Shown here: positions 51,801-58,033 of the stretch, piece after piece
Position numbering within the stretch: the first letter of the stretch is position 1
How the letters are laid out: each line of letters begins with the position of its first letter
Assembly (NCBI GenBank): GCA_902521485.1
Contig: CABYRQ010000001.1
Span: forward strand, 124,001 to 188,000
Source: an uncultured Alphaproteobacteria bacterium
GTDB lineage: Bacteria; Pseudomonadota; Alphaproteobacteria; HIMB59
Direction: 5' to 3'
Length of the DNA: 64,000 nt
Notes under the pieces: model-generated
Database searches by the model: none
The model's input: the letters and a program-made list of their open reading frames with translations, nothing else
What the model was told of the DNA's origin: nothing
Position numbers and translations under genes: made by a program

Positions 51801-51935
51801 ACCATCAACTTATTTGAAAAATCTGATGAAAGTTATTCAAGCCGGTTGAGAAAATCGAAACTAGATTTAATTAAAGAAGATGATACAGGGCATCCCTTTT
51901 TTTGGGCACCATTTATATTTATAGGTACAAATTAA
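48867..51935 (+). CDS. Secreted CHAT-domain protease with TPR-like repeats
   Basis: signal peptide, TPR-rich, IVFATHALMPHE (His), LIILSACNTAAGD (Cys), GAKNIIASHWSV. Confidence 0.87.
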   Translation: MKLILMSLYLIFFCQFNALSNEVDDCKKLASYPVNNDFEYGVISIDSEEQAKEIIKICDRSIKNDPTNGEYYLNLSRAYYFLEDYQKEIELLYQAIENNYFDQVYYDLSELYLYGLHDPINQTPDVEKSIELLFEGDKNGDHFSQYLLGFYYLFGDFEEILGPADIEKAIKYFEKSKSENIYSFLQYTLRAMPASEQIDILKEINSLYDENNFLHNVPLGWINYHLSDIYSRNYQFIEQINAAKNTVKFISSVYGNDYIGLSSDYQLLAEAHMRQGLFSEADKFLNKSFFILNSNDYSNLEYEYFELVYTFAELAIAQQQDEKAFNSFREIANYFENNERGFPLLEGYTYLYLADFYLTKKNYIKSEELIKKAETVLEPYKSLSFYYEGFTEIKIDQLFLSDRHEELNLFLKSYKNYFEDPNNQNNLNTTEILNYKYLISKYDYMQKNPLKCVREINNNLNLIEELKINQSTFEFDNLIVLGNCYRSLSNSSDAYHSFIRALKLKNNSRAVRDRFYPKHNIEEIYNFVMQYSIDNGIFNEDLFEIIQISNLEDTSSAIDEMFIRENIKNIELKELLNKKRLLQSSLDKINSDILKIRTVNSNNNTDQKKLFERKNNLQNEINFIDIDLADKHPDLIDYVNTKRLKLDTIQEEIFKNEVIIKFIEINDSVYVAVLDNVNFKLELITNEKQILKRNIKKYRSLLENPFSSSNSFAIGNDIYNDLFKKVSKHINGKSNIYIIMSPLINSLPLETLLKENKNNLNFSEMNWLINHFNFKYLPTFKSFNSLKLLQTKNTMGLEYLGVGDPVIDNVDTNKFSFSSFLLRGLNEEFITYLKELPELPNTSNEINQIGENFKNKKILLREDASELNIAYKDNSSRFIVFATHALMPHELGDKSLPGLVLTIPDTVNENIDGLLTTSEIINTNFTSELIILSACNTAAGDIENINSLSGLTKSFFFSGAKNIIASHWSVETYSAEKTTINLFEKSDESYSSRLRKSKLDLIKEDDTGHPFFWAPFIFIGTN

Positions 51936-51951
51936 AATAATTTAAAAAAAG

Positions 51952-51976
51952 GGAATAAATTCATTAATTTTTCGTC
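51952..51976 (+). promoter_or_regulatory. Putative ECF promoter GGAAT-N16-CGTC upstream of small ORF/sigma operon
   Basis: GGAAT 51952-51956, CGTC 51973-51976. Confidence 0.7.
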
Positions 51977-51995
51977 CTAATAGGAGAGATTATTA

Positions 51996-52142
51996 ATGAA
52001 ATTGTTAAAATATTTATATTTTATTGTAGCATTTAAAGTGTTCGTTTTATTTACAAATAAATATTTAAACGCAAAGTTTATAGATTATCTTTTATTCACT
52101 GATGAAGTCGTATTGGGGTTGAAATACATTGCTAGTTCATAG
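51996..52142 (+). CDS. Small hydrophobic protein (48 aa)
   Basis: ATG after AGGAGAG; MKLLKYLYFIVAFKVFVLFTNKYLNAKFIDYLLFTDEVVLGLKYIASS. Confidence 0.5.
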   Translation: MKLLKYLYFIVAFKVFVLFTNKYLNAKFIDYLLFTDEVVLGLKYIASS

Positions 52143-52188
52143 TTATCTCAATATCTGCTATAATTATCTATCGGAGTTTAAAGATATT

Positions 52189-52782
52189 TTGAGCAGTCTT
52201 AATAAATTAATTGAACAATTCCAATTAAGACTTAAGAGATACGCTTATATATTAACAAGAAACTTAGAGGATGCTGAGGATCTATTTTCACAGGTTTGTG
52301 TTAAGATAGTTGAAAAATATGACAACTCTGTTGTACATTTTTACTCCTGGGCAAAAACAATCACGTACAATACCCACCTAGATAATATAAGAAAGAAATA
52401 CGTTAAAAATTCAAAAGGAGAAAAATTTAGGATATCAGAGCTAGATTATGACAATTTTTACGATTATGACGAGGAAGGTAAGAAATTAAAGTCATCTGAA
52501 AAAAAAGCACAGTCAGCTGAGGATTTAAAAAGATTATCAAGAGTAATTAGCGATGAGGACAGATATTATATGGACAGATATCAAATCACGATGAACCTAA
52601 TACTAGAATTACCACTAATTCAAAGAGAAGTTTTGATGCTTCATGTAGACGGCGATAGCTACAATCAGATAGCTGAAAAGTTAAAAATGGCAAAAGGGAC
52701 AGTAATGAGTACATTATGCCGAGCTCGAGAAAAACTAACTAAGCTTTTAATAGAAAGTGATGAAAATGAGCAATTGGACTAA
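52189..52782 (+). CDS. ECF-type RNA polymerase sigma factor
   Basis: AYILTRNLEDAEDLFSQVCVKI (sigma2), LPLIQREVLMLHVDGDSYNQIAEKLKMAKGTVMSTLCRAREKL (sigma4); TTG 52189 proposed start (track 52129). Confidence 0.87.
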   Translation: MSSLNKLIEQFQLRLKRYAYILTRNLEDAEDLFSQVCVKIVEKYDNSVVHFYSWAKTITYNTHLDNIRKKYVKNSKGEKFRISELDYDNFYDYDEEGKKLKSSEKKAQSAEDLKRLSRVISDEDRYYMDRYQITMNLILELPLIQREVLMLHVDGDSYNQIAEKLKMAKGTVMSTLCRAREKLTKLLIESDENEQLD

Positions 52783-53386
52783 AGAAGAAATAATGGCTTA
52801 TGCTGATGGTCAGTTAGATGAGTCATCTATCAAAAGAATTCAAGACGCAATTTCATCAGATCCTGAGGCAAAGGATTTTTATGAGTCTATGATATTTAGT
52901 GATGACGTGATCAAAGATACGATGCAACAACTTGAGACTAGTTTTAAAAAAAATATTAATAGTAAAATTCAAAGTCAGTATGAAAAACAAAATGAACACC
53001 AAAGAAAACCCAATAAAATAAAATCTGCTGTTCGTTCAATCAGTATCAAATCTATTTTTATACCAGCACTTATAGGTCTGAGTTTATTTGCGTCTTTAGG
53101 TTATTTTATTGGCCAAAACACACAGCAACAGCTCCTGATGAGAGGAGGAGAAACAGAGGAGTTTGATCAGTATAGAGATGAAATTGAAAATTTTTTAAAT
53201 CTTGGGTCCGATGGAGAAAAATATGTCATCAATGAAAATGAAGAAAACGAAATGTCATTTTCTATAATTTCTACAAATTTTACTCCTGACATTTGTAGAA
53301 AAGTTGAATTTGAAAATGTAAGATATATTCAGCTTTTTAAAGCATGTAAAATGGGGGAGACATGGTCATTTCAGCTCTTAGAGTAG
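52766..53386 (+). CDS. Single-TM anti-sigma factor
   Basis: EEIMAYADGQLDESSIKRIQDAISSDPEAKDFYE N-terminus, one TM (SIFIPALIGLSLFASLGYFIG), overlaps sigma gene. Confidence 0.78.
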   Translation: MSNWTKEEIMAYADGQLDESSIKRIQDAISSDPEAKDFYESMIFSDDVIKDTMQQLETSFKKNINSKIQSQYEKQNEHQRKPNKIKSAVRSISIKSIFIPALIGLSLFASLGYFIGQNTQQQLLMRGGETEEFDQYRDEIENFLNLGSDGEKYVINENEENEMSFSIISTNFTPDICRKVEFENVRYIQLFKACKMGETWSFQLLE

Positions 53387-54918
53387 CTGCTTTATTATTT
53401 ATCACTTGTAGCGCATATACATCTAATATTGATTTTGATCTTTATTTGACTACTCCAGATCAATCAAAATCAATACATGTCTCTAATAATGAAATTATTC
53501 CTTTGGAGGGTAATCTTCAAATCAAAGTCTATTCTAAAGAAGATGGAGTTATAGATATATTTTACGAGTCACAAGAAACACCAAGAGATTCAATTCTCCT
53601 AAATCCCATAGAAATTAAAGCTGGCCAAGTTATTACAATCCCTTCAGATGAAAAATCATTTAAACTAGATTTATCACCTGGTGAAGTAAATTTTGAATTA
53701 GCTTTTATAGGAAAAAATGAGTCTTCTATAAAAAAAACTACAGTAACTGCATTTGAGACTAATACTCTTGTAAAAAGTTCCATTCGGGAATTAATAAATT
53801 TTACTTCATCCACCCCTAATTCTGCTGAATTACCAGTTTATGAGATAGACAAAATGAGTACCGACTATTCAGCGCTAATTGAAATAAACAACAGAGTCTC
53901 AAATTTAGTTAATAATGACTTGGTATTAAGAGGCTCTAGTATTTTCTCTAAAATTGCTAAAGGCACTGTTTATATTGAAAATTATCAAAATGATGAGTGG
54001 GTAGGTATAGGTTCCGGAATTTTACTAAATGATTATCAAATAATAACAAACCTTCATGTTATAAAAGATGCTGATACAATTTATGTCGCACCTTATGGAG
54101 AGGCAAAAAAAGGTGATGTATTAGATTTCAGTGTTCATCGAGCAGAAATTTTAAAAATAGCAGAGGATAAAGACCTTGCATTGATACAAACATCAAAAAT
54201 TTCTGACGATATTAATATTTTAGAATTCATCTCACTCAATGAATTAGAAGTTGGAATGAATACTCATGCAGTAGGACATCCGGACCCACAAGAAACATGG
54301 TCTTACGCAAAGGGTTATATCAGCGGTATTAGAAAGAATTATAAAACGGAATATGATTTCATTTCATTGAAAGCTGACGTAATTCAAAATTCAACAGATA
54401 TAGTTCCTGGTTTTTCTGGGGGGCCACTGACAAATGATGAAGGAAAGATAATAGGCATCAATTCATTTGGAATTGATGATGGCTTTGAATATGCAGTAAC
54501 GACAGATGAAATTTTAGACTTCCTAAAAAACCCAAATAATTTTGATGGTTGGCAAGTCGAAGATGCTTCAAAAGAAAGTAAAGTTATTGATTACGATTTT
54601 AAGAACCCCAACAATTACGAATGCATGGATATCAATGAAGATGGTAAAGATGACTATTGTGGTTTTGATAAAGATCAATCGAATTATTATGAAGTGATAT
54701 ATGTAGATAAAGACTATGACGGCACATTTGACGAACTGAGATTAGATATGAATGAAAACGAATATGATGAAATCGTTGTAACTATTGGTGGAAGTAGTCA
54801 ATACCCTGACACTTATGATAAATACTATTTTGATTTGGAAGATGATAAAAGTGGATACGATAAAGTTGGACACGATTATAACAACGACCGTATTGTAGAC
54901 GAATATCAAACGATATAA
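53362..54918 (+). CDS. Secreted trypsin-like (S1/HtrA-type) serine protease with C-terminal Asp-rich EF-hand-like repeats
   Basis: GIGSGILLNDYQIITNLHVI (His), DKDLALIQ (Asp), PGFSGGPLTND (Ser); DINEDGKDDY, DKDYDGTFDE, DYNNDRIVDE. Confidence 0.85.
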   Translation: MVISALRVAALLFITCSAYTSNIDFDLYLTTPDQSKSIHVSNNEIIPLEGNLQIKVYSKEDGVIDIFYESQETPRDSILLNPIEIKAGQVITIPSDEKSFKLDLSPGEVNFELAFIGKNESSIKKTTVTAFETNTLVKSSIRELINFTSSTPNSAELPVYEIDKMSTDYSALIEINNRVSNLVNNDLVLRGSSIFSKIAKGTVYIENYQNDEWVGIGSGILLNDYQIITNLHVIKDADTIYVAPYGEAKKGDVLDFSVHRAEILKIAEDKDLALIQTSKISDDINILEFISLNELEVGMNTHAVGHPDPQETWSYAKGYISGIRKNYKTEYDFISLKADVIQNSTDIVPGFSGGPLTNDEGKIIGINSFGIDDGFEYAVTTDEILDFLKNPNNFDGWQVEDASKESKVIDYDFKNPNNYECMDINEDGKDDYCGFDKDQSNYYEVIYVDKDYDGTFDELRLDMNENEYDEIVVTIGGSSQYPDTYDKYYFDLEDDKSGYDKVGHDYNNDRIVDEYQTI

Positions 54919-54951
54919 TCAAGTCTTTCAACAATTTATTTTAAACTCTAG

Positions 54952-54977
54952 GGAATATTTTTTACCCATTTTACGTC
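54952..54977 (+). promoter_or_regulatory. Putative ECF promoter GGAAT-N17-CGTC upstream of DUF2167 gene
   Basis: GGAAT 54952-54956, CGTC 54974-54977. Confidence 0.65.
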
Positions 54978-55000
54978 TTAGTATTCATAAGGAGTTTATT

Positions 55001-55903
55001 ATGAAACAAAAAATAATTAATTTTATTATCATAAATTTTACAATTTTTCTTTTACCCATTTATCATCTTAATGCGGCTGTAGATAAAACACCTATTACCC
55101 AAGAAGAAATAATAGATAAAGTTTATGAGTTTGATTGGGTAAGTTCAGAAACCAACTCACAAGTAAATGTTTTGAGTTCAAATGCATTTTTATATTTAAA
55201 TCAATTTTACTATGCGGACATTTTAACTAATTACAATCAAGTCCAACAACTTATGTTCTGGTCCAACGGTATAGAGTATCCTAGCACAACTCATTATATT
55301 GATATTTATTTAGATAATGAAAAATCTTACGCAATAAATATCGCTAAATTTAGCAATGATGGATACATAAAAGGGGATGATTGGGATAAAGTTGACGCTG
55401 ATTCCTTTATCAAAGAATTAAAATTAGGCTCTGAAAAAGCAAATAAAGAAAGAGTCAAAAATGGATATACTACTGTTGAAGACATAACATGGCACATTAA
55501 GCCAAGATATAACAAAGACTTAGGTTATGTTTTTTATTCTCTTTTAGTAAAATTTAATGATGGAAGTGAGACTTATAACTCTACTGCTATGGTTTTAGGG
55601 CGCAAGGGTTATACTGATATCACTTTCTTGTTTAATGATACTATTGCTGAAATTATGCCGACAGAAATCGATAAAGTTGTAAAAAACTTTAAATATAATC
55701 AGGGATCTCAATACACTGACTTCAAATCGGGAGATAAAATTGCTGCTTATGGAGTAGGTGCATTGGTAGCTGGGTCTTTAGGTATAAAAGGATTAGCTAA
55801 GACAGGTGCTTTAGCAGTTATACTTGCATTTGCCAAAAAAGCTTGGTTCATAATTTTATTTCCATTTATCTTTTTGTTTAGAAAGCTTTCACCAAAAAGA
55901 TAA
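55001..55903 (+). CDS. DUF2167-like membrane protein
   Basis: signal peptide, DITWHIKPRYNKDLGYVFYSLLVKF, C-terminal TM region VGALVAGSLGIKGLAKTGALAVILAFAKKAWFIILFPFIFLFRK. Confidence 0.72.
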   Translation: MKQKIINFIIINFTIFLLPIYHLNAAVDKTPITQEEIIDKVYEFDWVSSETNSQVNVLSSNAFLYLNQFYYADILTNYNQVQQLMFWSNGIEYPSTTHYIDIYLDNEKSYAINIAKFSNDGYIKGDDWDKVDADSFIKELKLGSEKANKERVKNGYTTVEDITWHIKPRYNKDLGYVFYSLLVKFNDGSETYNSTAMVLGRKGYTDITFLFNDTIAEIMPTEIDKVVKNFKYNQGSQYTDFKSGDKIAAYGVGALVAGSLGIKGLAKTGALAVILAFAKKAWFIILFPFIFLFRKLSPKR

Positions 55904-55917
55904 AAATAAATAGTTAA

Positions 55918-56742
55918 ATGTTTGGATCGCAAACTTCACTGGCCCTACATAGCCTGGCCTCGATTATACCGGTACTTATAATTTTATTTTACGTGTATAA
56001 AAGAGACCTGTTCCCAGAGCCACCAAGAATTGTCATATCGACATTTTTTCTTGGCGTAGCCAGTATCTTGCCAATCCAATTGCTGATACCTGTGGTTGAG
56101 GGTATTGGAGAAAATTTGAATTTACAAGGAGAGGATTATTATTATTACCTCTCCTTTATTAGAGCAAGCTTTCTAGAGGAGCTTTTTAAATGGCTTATAT
56201 TGGTTCTATATTGCTCAAAACTCAATGAGTTTGATGAACCTATGGATGCATTAGTTTATGGTGTTGCTGTATCTCTTGGTTTTGCTGCTTTTGAAAATTA
56301 TCAATATGTATCTAGTTACTTCATAAATGATGGAGCCGAAGCAGCTAAAAGTGTTCTTATTCATCGCTCTTATACAGCTATTTTATTACATTCTTTGTGT
56401 GGGGTTTTTATGGGCTTTTACATCAGGGAGGCTATTTTTCGTAAAGAAAATTATAAATTAAATTTGTTTTTATCTTTATTTTACCCCGTTTGCCTTCATG
56501 GTTTTTATGATGAGATAATTTTTTCCCCGTCTTTTTCATCCTATTGGATTTATATCTTGTTAGGCTTGCTATTAATAAGAGCCATATACTTATTTCAAAA
56601 AGAGAGAAAATTACAAATTTCAGGTTTATTTGAGGGAAATATTAAGAAACATAACTATATAAGAAATTCAGAAGTCATTCTTATGTGTTGTTTAACTTTA
56701 TTATTTCTTGTTTTTGGACTTCAATTTTTCAAATTTTTCTAA
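55918..56742 (+). CDS. PrsW-family intramembrane metalloprotease
   Basis: EELFKWLIL, GFAAFENYQYV, HSYTAILLHSLCGVFMGF-like conserved residues, multi-TM. Confidence 0.83.
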   Translation: MFGSQTSLALHSLASIIPVLIILFYVYKRDLFPEPPRIVISTFFLGVASILPIQLLIPVVEGIGENLNLQGEDYYYYLSFIRASFLEELFKWLILVLYCSKLNEFDEPMDALVYGVAVSLGFAAFENYQYVSSYFINDGAEAAKSVLIHRSYTAILLHSLCGVFMGFYIREAIFRKENYKLNLFLSLFYPVCLHGFYDEIIFSPSFSSYWIYILLGLLLIRAIYLFQKERKLQISGLFEGNIKKHNYIRNSEVILMCCLTLLFLVFGLQFFKFF

Positions 56743-56749
56743 TACTAAA

Positions 56750-56774
56750 GGAATAATCAATTTTTTTATTCGTC
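56750..56774 (+). promoter_or_regulatory. Putative ECF promoter GGAAT-N16-CGTC
   Basis: GGAAT 56750-56754, CGTC 56771-56774; upstream of small ORF 56784. Confidence 0.65.
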
Positions 56775-56783
56775 TAGGTTTAT

Positions 56784-56957
56784 ATGAAAGAAATAATTTG
56801 TAGTTCAGTATGCTTATGCAAATTAAAAATTTCATATTTTATATTAGTCATTTTACTTCCTTTATGTCTAACAAAAGCATGCATAACTAGATACCTTGTT
56901 GAGATAGGTCCTGTCCTCCATCCTTTTCTCAACAGGGCTTTAGTAGATATAATTTAA
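56784..56957 (+). CDS. Small ORF (57 aa), possibly exported; may instead be an RNA leader
   Basis: MKEIICSSVCLCKLKISYFILVILLPLCLTKACITRYLVEIGPVLHPFLNRALVDII. Confidence 0.35.
   Translation: MKEIICSSVCLCKLKISYFILVILLPLCLTKACITRYLVEIGPVLHPFLNRALVDII
56894..56937 (+). other. Long RNA hairpin
   Basis: CCTTGTTGAGA...TCTCAACAGGG, 11 bp including one G-U. Confidence 0.55.
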
Positions 56958-56976
56958 AAATAGGACTAAATAGAAA

Positions 56977-57390
56977 ATGAAATTATTTGATTACAATGAT
57001 TGGAAATATAATTATTACGATCATTTATTAGGGTATTTATATGAAGTTTGTAAATATGATGGTCTTAAAAATTTTTACAAAAAAAAAATTGATGAACTTG
57101 CTTATATAACTTTTGAAGAATTAAATATCATCCTGAATAAATTTGGAGAAATGAGTATCTTTCGATCTCAATTAGATATTGAAATTATGAAAGATAAAAT
57201 GTGGTGCGAGTATTGTCCATTAGGAAATTTAAAAGAAATAATAAAAGATAAATATTTTATTAAAACCTTTAATAAGACTCCCTCTAATGAAATGCTTGAA
57301 GAAGCTTTAGAACTAGTAATTATTAATGAGGTGATTAAGATTCATGAAGATGAAAGGTATAAAGAAATAGTAAAAAAATTTTTTAATTAA
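56977..57390 (+). CDS. Hypothetical protein
   Basis: 137 aa ORF, no recognised motif. Confidence 0.5.
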   Translation: MKLFDYNDWKYNYYDHLLGYLYEVCKYDGLKNFYKKKIDELAYITFEELNIILNKFGEMSIFRSQLDIEIMKDKMWCEYCPLGNLKEIIKDKYFIKTFNKTPSNEMLEEALELVIINEVIKIHEDERYKEIVKKFFN

Positions 57391-57545
57391 TTTTTAATGT
57401 TGATAATAATTTTTCAAAATTAAAGCAAAAATCAAATGTGTTTGAAGTTAATAAATTAGATTTATAACTAGTTTATATTCACTATTTTCTTTTAATTATA
57501 CCTGCTATTTGATCTTTACCTCAGGTAATTTTTTTGAACATATAA

Positions 57546-57570
57546 GGAATATTCTCGTCAAAAATTCGTC
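57546..57570 (+). promoter_or_regulatory. Putative ECF promoter GGAAT-N16-CGTC upstream of DFFGNY repeat protein
   Basis: GGAAT 57546-57550, CGTC 57567-57570. Confidence 0.7.
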
Positions 57571-57592
57571 TGTATATATAAGGAGATAAATT

Positions 57593-57853
57593 ATGAGAAA
57601 TTTAATTAAAATACTAACTTTAGGTTTGGTTATATCAACATTATCAAGTAAATCTTTTTCGGGTAGTAGCTGTAAATATGATTTTTTTGGTAACTACACC
57701 TGTAATAGTACTGGTAATACAGGTAATTGGTCTTCCAATACAAGAACAGATTTTTTTGGAAATGACAATCATACTATTTATGACCGTGATACCAATCAAA
57801 CATATAACTACTCTTGTAGAACAGACTTTTTTGGAAATTATGTTTGTAATTAA
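57593..57853 (+). CDS. Small secreted repeat protein
   Basis: 86 aa; signal peptide, three DFFGN(Y/D) repeats with Cys pairs; AGGAG SD. Confidence 0.65.
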   Translation: MRNLIKILTLGLVISTLSSKSFSGSSCKYDFFGNYTCNSTGNTGNWSSNTRTDFFGNDNHTIYDRDTNQTYNYSCRTDFFGNYVCN

Positions 57854-57883
57854 TCAGAGTTAGATCAATAAAATGATAAATTA

Positions 57884-57909
57884 TTAGTGCCCATTGATTT
57901 GGGCATTAA
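57884..57909 (+). terminator. Hairpin downstream of repeat-protein gene
   Basis: ttagTGCCCA-TTGATT-TGGGCAttaa, stem about 10 bp with one G-U. Confidence 0.5.
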
Positions 57910-57999
57910 TCCGATACTTGTTTAATTAAAATAAATACTGAAGTGAGCTCCTCTAACTTGTATTCAATTAATCTAAAGAATTTTTTTTTAAATTTAAAT

Positions 58000-58024
58000 G
58001 GAATAATTTTAAACTCATTGCGTC
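58000..58024 (+). promoter_or_regulatory. Putative ECF promoter GGAAT-N16-CGTC directly upstream of helicase-nuclease
   Basis: GGAAT 58000-58004, CGTC 58021-58024; ATG at 58034. Confidence 0.65.
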
Positions 58025-58033
58025 TACAATAAT

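Noticed and set aside
45964-51935. Classical cytosolic caspase/CHAT-gasdermin abortive infection system
   Set aside because: Both proteins have apparent signal peptides and no gasdermin-like pore protein was recognised nearby.
57554-57570. Second CGTC (ctcgtcaaaaattcgtc) as an alternative -10 for the 57593 promoter
   Set aside because: Spacing from GGAAT would be only a few nt; the downstream CGTC gives the same N16 spacing as the other sites.
57678-57863. Alternative-frame ORF inside the DFFGNY repeat gene
   Set aside because: Out-of-frame shadow; the 57593 frame has signal peptide, SD and repeats.
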